From Hymenobacter sp. 5317J-9 (GTDB lineage: Bacteria > Bacteroidota > Bacteroidia > Cytophagales > Hymenobacteraceae): 64,000 bases of DNA. Shown here in pieces: positions 45,805 to 54,507 of the stretch (positions are counted from its first letter, which is position 1; each line of letters opens with the position of its first letter). Below the pieces are notes generated by a model that did not search any database, had not been told where the DNA came from, and saw only the letters and a list, made by a program, of their open reading frames with translations. The position numbers and the translations under genes were made by a program. The DNA lies in contig NZ_CP095050.1 in the NCBI RefSeq assembly GCF_022921075.1, forward strand, positions 3,038,001 to 3,102,000. The letters run 5' to 3'.

Positions 45805-46266
45805 TTACCCCCGCACCGCCTCCGCAAACGCCGGAATCTCTTCCAGCCGCACATTCGTCCGCGCCGCAAAATCGACGCGCCAGCAGTAGTGCACCAGCCC
45901 GTTGGTGAGCAGCAGCAGCGGCGCGCCGATGGTCTGGTTGTAAGTAGTGGCTTGCCGGGCCACGGCCTGCGTGATAGGCACCGATGGCGCCTTGCATTCC
46001 ACCAGCAGCAGGGGCTGGCCTTCCGGGTTGAGGGCCAGCAGGTCGGTGCGCTTTTGGCGCTGGTTGTAGCGCAGGCCGCGCTCCAGGGCCAGCAGGCCGC
46101 GCGGGTAGCCGAGGTGGTCGGTGAGGTAATGCACCACGTGCTGGCGCACCCACTCCTCCGGCGTAAGTACGACGTGCTTGCGCCGCAGCCCGTCCCAGAT
46201 GAGTGGCTGATTTGTGGCCGATTGTGTAAGTTTGGCCTCGAAAGGCGGCAGGTCCAGGGCTTGCAT
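45805..46266 (-). CDS. Stand-alone HsdR N-terminal-type nuclease domain protein
   Basis: 153 residues covering one PD-(D/E)xK nuclease domain as in the N terminus of type I restriction HsdR. RTDLLALN supplies the Asp and LLLVECKAPS the ExK. HYLTDHLGYPRGLLALERG is typical of the family. No helicase, methylase or specificity gene is present, so it is not a restriction system by itself. Starting at the ATG at 46266 (MQALDLPPFEAK) places it exactly at a predicted transcription start; a TTG eight codons upstream would overlap the -7 box. Confidence 0.83.
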   Translation of the reverse strand: MQALDLPPFEAKLTQSATNQPLIWDGLRRKHVVLTPEEWVRQHVVHYLTDHLGYPRGLLALERGLRYNQRQKRTDLLALNPEGQPLLLVECKAPSVPITQAVARQATTYNQTIGAPLLLLTNGLVHYCWRVDFAARTNVRLEEIPAFAEAVRG

Positions 46267-46272
46267 CACCTC

Positions 46273-46280
46273 CAAAGGTA
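46273..46280 (-). promoter_or_regulatory. Promoter -7 box giving a leaderless message
   Basis: TACCTTTG on the minus strand; 7 nt from its end lies the A of the ATG at 46266, the same spacing as the rnpB start. Confidence 0.6.
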
Positions 46281-46287
46281 CCTTTTT

Positions 46288-46385
46288 CAATGGGTGAATG
46301 AGTGAATGGGTGAATGGGTGAATGGCTTAACGGCCAGGCCCCGTCAGCTATTCACCCATTCACCCATTCACTCATTCACCCATTG
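46288..46385. repeat. Inverted repeat made of 8-nt tandem units
   Basis: Perfect 36-bp arms (46288-46323 and 46350-46385) around 26 nt. Each arm is itself a tandem of GGGTGAAT (one unit GAGTGAAT). It lies between the divergent HsdR-type and AMP nucleosidase genes. Confidence 0.94.
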
Positions 46386-46390
46386 GCCCC

Positions 46391-47161
46391 ATGAAGACCA
46401 AAGAAGAAATTGTCAATAACTGGCTGCCGCGCTACACCGGCGTGCCGCTGAACGAGTTTGGGCAGTACATCCTGCTCACCAACTTCAGCAACTACGTGTA
46501 CATGTTTGCCGAGCAGTTTGGCACCGAAGTGCGCGGCCTCGACAAGCCCATGCAAACGGCCACGGCCCACGGCATCACCATCATCAATTTCGGCATGGGC
46601 TCGCCCATGGCCGCCACGGTGATGGATTTGCTCTCGGCCATCAAGCCCAAGGCGGCCCTGTTTCTGGGCAAGTGCGGCGGCCTGAAAAAGACCAAGCTCG
46701 GCGACCTGGTGCTGCCCATCGCGGCCATCCGCGGCGACGGTACTTCCGACGACTACCTGCCCAAGGAAATCCCGGCCCTGCCCTCCTTCCGGTTGCAGCG
46801 CGCCGTGAGCAGCATGATTAAAAAGCACGAGCTCGACTACTATACCGGCACCGTGTACACCACCAACCGCCGCGTGTGGGAGCACGACCAGGAGTTCAAG
46901 GAATACCTGCGCCGGGTGCGTGCCCTGGCCGTGGACATGGAAACGGCCACCATTTTCGTGTGCGGCTTCATGAACGACATTCCCCACGGCGCCCTGCTGC
47001 TGGTGAGCGACAACCCGATGACGCCCGAAGGCGTGAAGACCTCGGAATCGGACTCGAAAGTGACCGCCAACTACGTGCAGCAGCACCTGCAAATCGGCAT
47101 CGAGTCGCTGCAGGAGCTGCAGTTCTCGGGCGAGTCGGTGAAGCACATGCGCTTCGAGTAG
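46391..47161 (+). CDS. amn: AMP nucleosidase
   Basis: Hydrolyses AMP to adenine and ribose 5-phosphate. It has 256 residues, the short form lacking the N-terminal regulatory domain of E. coli Amn. Phosphorylase-superfamily motifs are seen: INFGMGSPMAATVMDLL, FLGKCGGLKKTKLGDLVLP, AVDMETATIFVCGF and LLVSDNPMTPEGVKT. The ATG lies only 6 bp after the tandem inverted repeat, so the repeat is in its 5' region. Confidence 0.93.
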   Translation: MKTKEEIVNNWLPRYTGVPLNEFGQYILLTNFSNYVYMFAEQFGTEVRGLDKPMQTATAHGITIINFGMGSPMAATVMDLLSAIKPKAALFLGKCGGLKKTKLGDLVLPIAAIRGDGTSDDYLPKEIPALPSFRLQRAVSSMIKKHELDYYTGTVYTTNRRVWEHDQEFKEYLRRVRALAVDMETATIFVCGFMNDIPHGALLLVSDNPMTPEGVKTSESDSKVTANYVQQHLQIGIESLQELQFSGESVKHMRFE

Positions 47162-47177
47162 GCGACTCCCGCCACCG

Positions 47178-47288
47178 AAAGCACGTCATGCAGAGCGCAG
47201 CGAAGCATCTTGCCCGCAATAAGTAACTCATTCGATTGGATTACTATTGCGGGCAAGATGCTTCGCTGTACTCTGCATGACGTGCTTT
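47178..47288. repeat. Dispersed inverted repeat, family A, copy 6
   Basis: Arms start AAAGCACGTCATGCAGAGCG and end with the complement at 47288; the inner extension TTGCCCGCAAT pairs with ATTGCGGGCAA. The arms are about 43 bp with a few mismatches. Confidence 0.92.
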
Positions 47289-47326
47289 TTATTTCTCTCT
47301 TAAACCTCTTTCCTAACCTTTCTCGC

Positions 47327-48994
47327 ATGGCCCACTTCTCCCCCTCGCTACTTCCTAAGCTCGCCGCGTCCCTGCTGGCCCTGACGCTGCTCAGCAGCTG
47401 CGGCGCCAGGCGCGAAACGGTGGACCTGCTGGTGACCAACGCCACCGTCTACACCGTCGACTCCACCTTTTCCAAGGCCGAAGCCTTCGCGGTGAAAGAT
47501 GGCAAGTTTGTGGCCGTGGGCCCGGCTGCTGAGTTAAAAGCCAAGTACCAGGCGGCGCAGGAAGTGGACGCCAAAGGTCGGTTTATCTATCCGGGCTTCT
47601 ACGACGCGCACTGCCACTTCTACCGCTACTCGCTGGGCCTGAGCTACGCTGATTTGGTGGGCACCACCTCCTGGGAAGATGTGCTGCAGCGGCTGCAGCA
47701 GCACCGCCAGCAGCACCCGCAAGCTGCCTGGCTGCTGGGCCGCGGCTGGGACCAGAACGACTGGGCCGACAAGCAGTTTCCGACCAAAGACAAGCTCGAC
47801 CAGCTGTTTCCCGACGTGCCGGTGGCGCTCATCCGGGTCGACGGGCACGCGGCGCTGGTCAACCAAAAAGCTCTGGACCTGGCCGGCGTTACGGCCCGCA
47901 CGCCCATCAGCGGCGGTACCATCACGCGCGACGCACAAGGCCGCCTCACCGGTCTGCTCGTCGACAACGCCCAGCGCCTGGTAGGCAAGGACATTGCCGA
48001 GCCTTCGCCGGCCGAAGCTGCCCAGCTGCTGCTGCAGGGCCAGCAAAACTGCCTGGCCGTGGGCCTCACCAGCCTCGCCGACGCCGGCCTCGATAAGGCC
48101 GATATCGACCAGATGGCGGCTTTGCAACGGAAAGGCGACTTGAAGCTGCGCCTCTACGCCATGCTGGCCCCTACGCCCGAAAACCGTACTTATTACCTCA
48201 AAAACGGCCCCATCTTGACCGACCAACTCACCGTCAGCTCGTTCAAAGTGTACGCCGACGGCGCCCTGGGCTCGCGCGGGGCCTGCTTGGTGCAGCCCTA
48301 CGCCGACCGACCCAAGGAAACCGGCTTCCTGCTCTCCACCGAAAAGGAATACCGGGAGCTGGCCAAAGAGCTGGCCGCGTCGAAGTTTCAGATGAACACC
48401 CACGCCATTGGCGACTCGGCCAACCGCATCATCCTCAACATCTACGGCGAGGCGCTGAAGGGCCAGAAGGACCGCCGCTGGCGCATCGAGCACGCCCAGG
48501 TCATCACCCCGGCCGACATGCCCAAGTTCGGGCAGTTTGGCATCGTGCCCTCGGTGCAGCCCACCCACGCCACCTCCGACATGTACTGGGCCGGCGAACG
48601 CCTGGGCGCCGAGCGCGTGAAAACCGCCTACGCCTACAAAGAATTGCTGAAACAGTACGGCCAGCTGGCCCTGGGCTCCGACTTTCCGGTCGAAGACATC
48701 AACCCGCTGTTCGGCTTCCACTCGGCCGTGGCCCGGCAAGACGCCAAGAACTATCCCAAAGGAGGTTTTCAGATGGAAAACGCCATTTCGCGGCAGGACG
48801 CCATGCGTGGCATGACCACCTGGGCCGCCCACGCCGCTTTCGAAGAAAAGCGCAAAGGCCAGATTCGGCCCGGCATGCTGGCCGATTTCGTGGTGCTCAA
48901 CACCGACCTGCTGACCGAGCCAAACGAGCAGCTGCGCGGCGCCCAAGTGCTGCAGACCTGGATTGGCGGCGCAAAGGTGTTTGAGCGGAAATAG
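47327..48994 (+). CDS. Amidohydrolase-family lipoprotein (YtcJ-like)
   Basis: 555 residues with lipobox LLSSCGA. Metal-dependent amidohydrolase fold: DAHCHFY metal ligands, FKVYADGALGSRGA with the carboxylated-lysine position, MNTHAIGDSANR and IEHAQ for His ligands and LGSDFPVED for the catalytic Asp. It is close to the YtcJ/NfdA (N-substituted formamide deformylase) group; the substrate is unknown. I chose the ATG at 47327 because the longer frame starts in repeat copy 6 and carries its artefactual peptide. Confidence 0.88.
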   Translation: MAHFSPSLLPKLAASLLALTLLSSCGARRETVDLLVTNATVYTVDSTFSKAEAFAVKDGKFVAVGPAAELKAKYQAAQEVDAKGRFIYPGFYDAHCHFYRYSLGLSYADLVGTTSWEDVLQRLQQHRQQHPQAAWLLGRGWDQNDWADKQFPTKDKLDQLFPDVPVALIRVDGHAALVNQKALDLAGVTARTPISGGTITRDAQGRLTGLLVDNAQRLVGKDIAEPSPAEAAQLLLQGQQNCLAVGLTSLADAGLDKADIDQMAALQRKGDLKLRLYAMLAPTPENRTYYLKNGPILTDQLTVSSFKVYADGALGSRGACLVQPYADRPKETGFLLSTEKEYRELAKELAASKFQMNTHAIGDSANRIILNIYGEALKGQKDRRWRIEHAQVITPADMPKFGQFGIVPSVQPTHATSDMYWAGERLGAERVKTAYAYKELLKQYGQLALGSDFPVEDINPLFGFHSAVARQDAKNYPKGGFQMENAISRQDAMRGMTTWAAHAAFEEKRKGQIRPGMLADFVVLNTDLLTEPNEQLRGAQVLQTWIGGAKVFERK

Positions 48995-49004
48995 AGCCGA
49001 CGCC

Positions 49005-49178
49005 TGTCATTGCGAGGCCGCAGGCCGTGGCAATCCGTCCTACCAACGCGACCAGCCCTAAGGAGTGTCAAAGCCATTTAAAAAGCCCCGGTACCGCAGT
49101 GGTGCCGGGGCTTTTTCACAGTAACAGGTTGTCTGGTTTTGACAGGACGGATTGCTTCGGCTGCGCCTCGCAATGGCA
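49005..49178. repeat. Inverted repeat, family C (TCATTGCGAGG)
   Basis: Left part 49005-49041 (TCATTGCGAGG, then GCAATCCGTCCT) pairs partly with right part 49144-49178 (AGGACGGATTGC, then CCTCGCAATG). A terminator lies between the arms. Confidence 0.8.
49080..49116. terminator. Bidirectional terminator inside repeat C
   Basis: Stem AAAAAGCCCCGGTACC with GGTGCCGGGGCTTTTT (one mismatch), 5-nt loop; it serves the amidohydrolase and the convergent DinB gene. Confidence 0.85.
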
Positions 49179-49188
49179 GTCTCAAACG

Positions 49189-49698
49189 TTACTTATCGTC
49201 GGCGCTGGGGCCGTAGAGGCCGGGCACCGGAATATCAAGCAGGCGCATGTACACCGTGAGTTGGCCGCGGTGATGGATGCTGTGGTTAAGGCCCATGATG
49301 CGAATGGCGGTGGCTTTCGGGTAGTCGAATACCACGTGCTCGCCGCGGTGTAGCTTGAAGTTTTGCGTCAGCTTTTCGTCGTCACTTTGCTCAAGCTCCC
49401 GTTTCAGGGTGGCGCTGTACTCGTCGAAACGGGCCAGCAGTTCTTCGAGGCTGGTGGGCGTGGGACCGGGCTTGGGCGCGTTTGGGTCGAGGAAGTCGCG
49501 CGAGTCGTGAGTGACGAACAGGGTGTTAAACGCAAGCAGGTTGACCACGTGAGTGGCCAGCTGCCACAGGCTCATGCTCTTGGGGTGCGGCTTGTAGTCG
49601 GCTTGCTCAAAGGGTACCCGTTCGAGGGTTTTGCGGGTTTGGGCCAGCTCATGGTTGAGCTCGGCCAGAATGTTTTTCTGGATGGAAGAGGTGTACAT
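49189..49698 (-). CDS. DinB-family protein
   Basis: 169 residues. A four-helix DinB/YfiT-like fold: MSLWQLATHVVNLL gives the first metal-binding His, and MGLNHSIHHRGQLTVYMRLL gives the last two His. The family includes damage-inducible proteins and thiol transferases; the role here is not known. The ATG at 49698 begins MYTSSIQKN. A 25-residue extension overlaps the next gene and is rejected. Confidence 0.88.
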   Translation of the reverse strand: MYTSSIQKNILAELNHELAQTRKTLERVPFEQADYKPHPKSMSLWQLATHVVNLLAFNTLFVTHDSRDFLDPNAPKPGPTPTSLEELLARFDEYSATLKRELEQSDDEKLTQNFKLHRGEHVVFDYPKATAIRIMGLNHSIHHRGQLTVYMRLLDIPVPGLYGPSADDK

Positions 49699-49753
49699 GG
49701 GAGGAAGGGTGAAACGGGGGTTCTGGGATGGCGCAAAGTAAGCCCGCCGCGCG

Positions 49754-51193
49754 CTACCGGGCCATGGGCGCACTCATTTCGGCCGCAGCCGAGGCCGGCG
49801 GTGGGCCCGGCAATGAAATGGGGCCCAACGATTCTTCGCGCAACTTCTTGCCACGCAGCGTCAGCAGAAAGCCCAGGCCCAGAATGAAGAACACAATGAG
49901 CGAGAGGATGCTGTTCCGCATCGAGCCCGTGATTTGCCCAATCAATCCAAAGGAGAGCGTGCCGATGACGATGCCCAGCTTTTCCACCACGTCGAAAAAG
50001 CTGAAATAGGCGGCCGAGTTGGGCGTGTTTTCGGGAATAATCTTGGAGTACGTGCTGCGCGAGAGGCTTTGCACGGCGCCCATGGTGAGGCCAATCACGG
50101 CCGCCAGCGCATAAAAGCTCCAGCCGGCCTGCACGAAATAGCCCGCAATGCATATCAGCATCCAGATGAACACGGCCCAGCTCAGGGCGCGGGTGTTGCC
50201 GATGCGGTCCGAGAGTTTGGCGAAGAGCCAGGCCCCGAGGATGCCCACAATCTGCAGCAGCAGAATGGTCACGATGAGCGAAGTGCTGTCGAGCTTCAGC
50301 ACCTTGTCGCCGAAGATGGTGGCCACGTACATCACCGTTTGCACGCCCATGTTGTAGGTGAAATAAGCCAGCAGGAAGCGCTTGAGGTTGGGCTGCTGCT
50401 TGAGTTGGTCCCAGACCTTGCCCAGCTCGCGAAAGCCGTTGAGCAGCCAGCCGTCTTGGCTCACCGGAGCGTCGGCGGCACGGCCGGCATCGGGCGGCAG
50501 GGTGAAAAACGGGATTTGGGCAAACCCCACCCACCACAGGCCGGTGAGCAGAAAACTGAGCCGCGTGGCTTTGCCGGTGCTCATGCCGAACAGCGCCACC
50601 CCCTCGGGCCCGCCCGCAATGTGCGGCCCCATGATGATGCCCAGGCAAATAACCAGCAGCAGCACCGAGCCGATATAGCCCATGGAAAAGCCCCGCGCCG
50701 ACAGCGAATCAAACTTCTCCTCGGAGCTGATGTCGGGCAGGTAGGAATTGTAGAACACGATGCTGCCGCTGAAGCCCACGGTGGCCGCAACGAAAATGAA
50801 CGTGCTCAGCGTGAGGTTGTCCTCGGTGAAGAAGTACAGCGCCGCGCAGCTCAGGGCCCCGAGGTAGCAGAAGATTTGCAGAAACAGCTTCTTCCGCCCG
50901 GAGTAGTCGGCCAGCGACGTCAGAAACGGGCTGACCAGGGCAATGAGCAGGAAGGCGAACGAGATGGCGTAGGTGAGCAGCGACGAACCCGGCACCTGAA
51001 ATCCCAGAAAATCAACCATGTCGGTGGGGTTGATGGCCTTGGTGATGCTACCCCAGTAAATGGGAAAAATGGAGCTTGTAATCACCAGCGGGTACACCGA
51101 GTTGGCCCAGTCGTAGAAGGTCCAGCCGGTGGTGATGCGCTTGTTATCTTTCTCGATGCCGGGAGCGGCAATAGGCGTCGGGGTTGGGGTCAT
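49754..51193 (-). CDS. UMF1-family (Atg22-like) major facilitator transporter
   Basis: 479 residues, twelve membrane helices. N-terminal GWTFYDWANSVYPLVITSSI and the late SRSTYSKIIPENTPNSAAYFS with FFDVVEKLG are the signature of the UMF1 group, related to Atg22 amino-acid exporters of the yeast vacuole. Substrate unknown. It is encoded in the same direction as and just upstream of DinB (55-bp gap), so the two may be cotranscribed. The start at 51193 (MTPTPTPIAAPG) is preferred over a 60-residue extension with no support. Confidence 0.85.
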   Translation of the reverse strand: MTPTPTPIAAPGIEKDNKRITTGWTFYDWANSVYPLVITSSIFPIYWGSITKAINPTDMVDFLGFQVPGSSLLTYAISFAFLLIALVSPFLTSLADYSGRKKLFLQIFCYLGALSCAALYFFTEDNLTLSTFIFVAATVGFSGSIVFYNSYLPDISSEEKFDSLSARGFSMGYIGSVLLLVICLGIIMGPHIAGGPEGVALFGMSTGKATRLSFLLTGLWWVGFAQIPFFTLPPDAGRAADAPVSQDGWLLNGFRELGKVWDQLKQQPNLKRFLLAYFTYNMGVQTVMYVATIFGDKVLKLDSTSLIVTILLLQIVGILGAWLFAKLSDRIGNTRALSWAVFIWMLICIAGYFVQAGWSFYALAAVIGLTMGAVQSLSRSTYSKIIPENTPNSAAYFSFFDVVEKLGIVIGTLSFGLIGQITGSMRNSILSLIVFFILGLGFLLTLRGKKLREESLGPISLPGPPPASAAAEMSAPMAR

Positions 51194-51361
51194 GAGTGCG
51201 CGCAGGAAGAGTGAGGGGTTGCGCCGGGGAAGGTAACGGGTTTTGTGCGTTTGCGTTGCGGAAGCCACGGTTGGGCAGTTGCAGCTGATGGATGCCCTCG
51301 CGGAATCCTCTGTTGGCGAAAAGAGAGCATCAGCAGGAGACTTTGGGAAAGTAAAGGAAAC

Positions 51362-51396
51362 AAAAAAGCCCATTTCTGAATCAGAAACGGGCTTTT
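51362..51396 (-). terminator. Terminator of the tRNA-Ser gene
   Basis: On the minus strand, stem AAAAGCCCGTTTCTGA with TCAGAAATGGGCTTTT (one G-U) then T; it begins two bases after the tRNA 3' end. Confidence 0.88.
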
Positions 51397-51398
51397 AG

Positions 51399-51486
51399 CT
51401 GAGAGGATGGGATTCGAACCCACGATGACCTTTTGAGCCATACACACTTTCCAGGCGTGCTCCTTCGACCACTCGGACACCTCTCA
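51399..51486 (-). tRNA. tRNA-Ser (anticodon GGA)
   Basis: 88 nt. The acceptor TGAGAGG pairs with CCTCTCA, the anticodon loop is CTGGAAA (GGA, reads UCC/UCU), the T-loop reads GGTTCGAATCCC, and a long variable arm marks a class II tRNA. The 3' CCA is not encoded. Confidence 0.95.
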
Positions 51487-51541
51487 AGGTTGGCGGTTGA
51501 TGGGGCAAAGATAGGGCGGCTCCGCTGGCCGGGCAAGTAAT

Positions 51542-51609
51542 GTAGCGTGGACGCTGCGAGTCCGCGCCTATATGCCGCCCACTGCGCGGACTCGCAGCGT
51601 CCACGCTAC
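51542..51609. repeat. Perfect inverted repeat D containing the asparaginase stop codon
   Basis: Two perfect 26-bp arms (51542-51567 and 51584-51609) with a 16-nt centre. The TAG of the asparaginase gene (51606-51608) lies in the right arm. Confidence 0.95.
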
Positions 51610-52691
51610 GGCGTGATTTCGCCCCGTAAGTCCTGCATCAGCAGCTGGCGGGTGGGTTCCTCCCCCAGCCCGAGGCCGAGCACGAACATGAGCTTGGTCA
51701 CGGCCGACTCGGTGGTGATGTCCTCGCCGCCCACAATGCCTAGTTCCGTGAAGCGGGCGCTGGTTTCGTACTTTCCCTGCACCACGCGGCCTTCCTCGCA
51801 CTGGCTCACGTTCAGCAGCCACACGCCGCGCCGACGGGCGTCGGCCAGGCAGTTCAGAAACCACTCAGCCGTGGGCGCGTTGCCCGAGCCGTAGGTTTCG
51901 AGCACGCAGCCCTTCAGGCCCGGAATGCCCAGAATGGCCGACACCACCGCCTCGGTGATACCCGGGAAGAGCCGCAGCACGGCTACGGAGGTTTCGAGGG
52001 TTTCGTGCACTTTGAGGCGGGCGCCGGGCAATAGGCGAATGCTTTTGTCGTCGAACTCCAGGCTAATGCCGGCCCGGGCCAGTGGCGGGTAGTTCTCGCT
52101 CTTGAAGGCGGCAAACTGCTGGCTCTCGACCTTCTTGGCCCGCGTGCCGCGGATGAGCACGTCGTTGAAAAACACGCACACCTCGGGCACCCGCACGGTG
52201 TGGCCGCGCGGGTGGCGCGCCGCCGCTATTTCAAGGGCCGTGATGAGGTTGCGCTGGGCGTCGGAACGATTGGCGCCCACGGGCACCTGCGCGCCGGTAA
52301 ACACCACCGGCTTGCCCAGGTGCTCCAGAATGTAGCTCAGGGCCGCCGCCGAGTAGGCCATGGTGTCGGTGCCGTGCAGCACCACAAAGCCGTCGAAACC
52401 GGCGTAGTGCCGCTCGATGAGCTGGGCCAGGTACAGCCAGTCGTCCGGCGTCACGTTGCTGCTGTCGATGGGCGCGGGCAGGCTCAGCAGCTCCAATCGA
52501 AAAGGCAGGCGCGTGAGCTCGGGCATTTTGCGGTCGAGGCGGCCGAACTTCATGGGAACCAGGCCGCCGCTGCGGTTCAGGGCCATGCCCACGGTGCCGC
52601 CGGTGTAGATGATGAGCAGGCGCGGGGCATCCGTGGCGGAGGCATCGGCGCGGGTAGGCAGCGGGAGCAGCGGCAGGTCGAGGGTGGGCAT
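51606..52691 (-). CDS. ansA: Type I (cytosolic) L-asparaginase
   Basis: Hydrolyses asparagine to aspartate. It has 361 residues. The two catalytic Thr are in IIYTGGTVGM and VVLHGTDTMAYSAAA; the downstream TGAQVPVGANRSDAQRN is also conserved. There is no signal peptide, which fits the cytosolic AnsA type. The ATG at 52691 (MPTLDLPLLP) is used; the longer frame overlaps the mqo gene. The C terminus (GEITP) ends in repeat D. Confidence 0.93.
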   Translation of the reverse strand: MPTLDLPLLPLPTRADASATDAPRLLIIYTGGTVGMALNRSGGLVPMKFGRLDRKMPELTRLPFRLELLSLPAPIDSSNVTPDDWLYLAQLIERHYAGFDGFVVLHGTDTMAYSAAALSYILEHLGKPVVFTGAQVPVGANRSDAQRNLITALEIAAARHPRGHTVRVPEVCVFFNDVLIRGTRAKKVESQQFAAFKSENYPPLARAGISLEFDDKSIRLLPGARLKVHETLETSVAVLRLFPGITEAVVSAILGIPGLKGCVLETYGSGNAPTAEWFLNCLADARRRGVWLLNVSQCEEGRVVQGKYETSARFTELGIVGGEDITTESAVTKLMFVLGLGLGEEPTRQLLMQDLRGEITP

Positions 52692-52802
52692 GGGTGGGAG
52701 TTGGTCGTTCGGCGGCGAAGGTAGCTTGTTGGTTTTTTGCCCGTGGGGCAGCCCGGCAGCGGGTTCAGCCGTATTGCGTGGGTCTTTCTTCCATCCGTTG
52801 CT

Positions 52803-54308
52803 ATGACCCCAGCTGCATCCAACCCCGACAAGCCCGTCACCGACGTCATCGTCATCGGCGCGGGCATTATGAGCGCCACCCTCTGCGTGCTGCTCAAAGC
52901 CCTCGACCCCAGCCTTACCATTGCCGGCTACGAGCGCCTCGACGCCGTGGCCGCCGAAAGCTCCGACGCCTGGAACAACGCCGGCACCGGCCACTCGGCC
53001 TTCTGCGAGCTCAACTACACCCCCGAGCGGCCCGACGGCTCCATCGACATCAGCAAGGCCGATAAGATTGCCGAGCAGTTTGAGCTGAGCAAGCAGTTCT
53101 GGTCGTCGCTGGCGCTGGAAAACGTGCTGCCCGACCCCAAATCCTTCATTCGCACCATTCCGCACATGAGCTTTGTGTGGGGCGCCGCCAACGTGGACTA
53201 CCTGCGCAAGCGCCACGCCGCGCTGCTGCACTCGCCCCTGTTTCAGGGCATGGAATTCAGCGAAGACCCGGCTCAGATTGCCCAATGGATACCGCTGGTG
53301 ATGGAAGGCCGCGACCCCGGCGTGCCCGTAGCCGCCACCCGCATGCCCATCGGCACCGACGTGAACTTTGGCGCCCTCACCCGCGCCCTGTCAAACTACG
53401 TGAAAGGCCTGCCGGGTGTCGATTTCAACCTGGGCCACGAAGTGGAAGATTTCCGCCGCAAAGACGACGGCATCTGGCGCCTGAAGGTGCGCAACCTGGC
53501 CACCGACCAAAGCCGCATCGTGCGGGCGCGCTTCGTGTTCATCGGGGCCGGGGGCGGCTCGCTGCCGCTGCTCGAAAAATCGGGGATTCCCGAGGCCAAC
53601 GGCTTCGGCGGTTTCCCGGTGAGCGGGCAGTGGCTGAAGTGCCGCAACCCCGCCGTAATTGCCCGGCACGAGGCCAAAGTGTACGGCAAGCCGGCCGTGG
53701 GCTCGCCGCCCATGTCGATGCCCCACCTCGACTCGCGCCAGATAAACGGGCAGAAAGAGCTGCTGTTCGGGCCCTACGCGGGCTTCAGCACCAAGTTTTT
53801 GAAGAAGGGCTCCTACACCGACTTGTTCCGCTCCATCGAGCTGGGCAACATCCGCCCGCTGCTCTACGCCGGCGCCCGCAACCTGGGCCTGACCAAATAC
53901 CTCATTGGCCAGGTGTTGCAGTCGCCGGAAGACCGCACCGCTGCCCTGCGCGAGTACTACCCCACCGCCAACCCCGCCGACTGGCAGCTGGAAGTGGCCG
54001 GCCAGCGCGTGCAGGTCATCAAGAAAGACAAAAAGCAAGGCGGCGTGCTCGAATTCGGCACCGAAATGGTGACTTCGGCCGATGGCTCCATTGCGGCGCT
54101 GTTGGGGGCCTCGCCGGGCGCCAGCACCGCCGTGGCCATCATGCTGGAGCTGGTGCAGAAATGCTTTCCCCAGCGGGCGGTTACGCCCGAATGGCAAGCG
54201 CGCTTCCGCGAGCTGGTGCCTTCGTTTGGCAAAAAACTGGCCGACGACCCCAGCCTCACGGCGCAGGTGCGGGAGCGCAGCCGCGAGGCGCTGAAGCTGG
54301 ACGCCTGA
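52803..54308 (+). CDS. mqo: Malate:quinone oxidoreductase
   Basis: FAD enzyme of the TCA cycle that passes electrons from malate to the quinone pool at the membrane. It has 501 residues. FAD-binding VIVIGAGIMSATLCVLLK, then SSDAWNNAGTGHSAFCELNYTP, FIGAGGGSLPLLEKSGIPE and GFPVSGQWL are all diagnostic of Mqo. The ATG at 52803 is directly before the flavin motif. Divergent from asparaginase by 111 bp. Confidence 0.97.
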   Translation: MTPAASNPDKPVTDVIVIGAGIMSATLCVLLKALDPSLTIAGYERLDAVAAESSDAWNNAGTGHSAFCELNYTPERPDGSIDISKADKIAEQFELSKQFWSSLALENVLPDPKSFIRTIPHMSFVWGAANVDYLRKRHAALLHSPLFQGMEFSEDPAQIAQWIPLVMEGRDPGVPVAATRMPIGTDVNFGALTRALSNYVKGLPGVDFNLGHEVEDFRRKDDGIWRLKVRNLATDQSRIVRARFVFIGAGGGSLPLLEKSGIPEANGFGGFPVSGQWLKCRNPAVIARHEAKVYGKPAVGSPPMSMPHLDSRQINGQKELLFGPYAGFSTKFLKKGSYTDLFRSIELGNIRPLLYAGARNLGLTKYLIGQVLQSPEDRTAALREYYPTANPADWQLEVAGQRVQVIKKDKKQGGVLEFGTEMVTSADGSIAALLGASPGASTAVAIMLELVQKCFPQRAVTPEWQARFRELVPSFGKKLADDPSLTAQVRERSREALKLDA

Positions 54309-54331
54309 AGCGTCTTAAGGAACACAGAACG

Positions 54332-54425
54332 TCATGCAGAGCGCAGCGAAGCATCTCGCTTGTGGAAGTAACTCATCTGATTGGATTACTACCACAAGCG
54401 AGATGCTTCGCTGCGCTCTGCATGA
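54332..54425. repeat. Dispersed inverted repeat, family A, copy 7
   Basis: Left arm from 54332 and right arm to 54425 share the family core; the stem is extended inward by GCTTGTGG with CCACAAGC. The centre is close in sequence to that of copy 6 (TAACTCAT.TGATTGGATTACTA). Confidence 0.94.
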
Positions 54426-54476
54426 AGGACTAATTTTTTCAACCTGTAAATCAAGCATAAACCACAAGAGCATGTA

Positions 54477-54496
54477 TTTAATTGTGCACAATTAAA
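54477..54496. promoter_or_regulatory. Probable OhrR operator
   Basis: TTTAATTGTGCACAATTAAA is a perfect 20-bp palindrome, AT-rich as MarR/OhrR boxes are. It contains the TTG that lies 23 nt upstream of the ohrR -7 box, so a bound repressor would cover the -33 element. Confidence 0.7.
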
Positions 54497-54507
54497 AATT
54501 AAACAAC

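Noticed and set aside
45805..46290. Restriction-modification system
   Set aside because: Only the HsdR N-terminal-type domain is present; no helicase, methyltransferase or specificity subunit in the flanks.
46288..46385. Possible CRISPR-like array at the repeated GGGTGAAT units
   Set aside because: Units are 8 nt, contiguous with no spacers and arranged as two mirrored blocks; no cas gene nearby.
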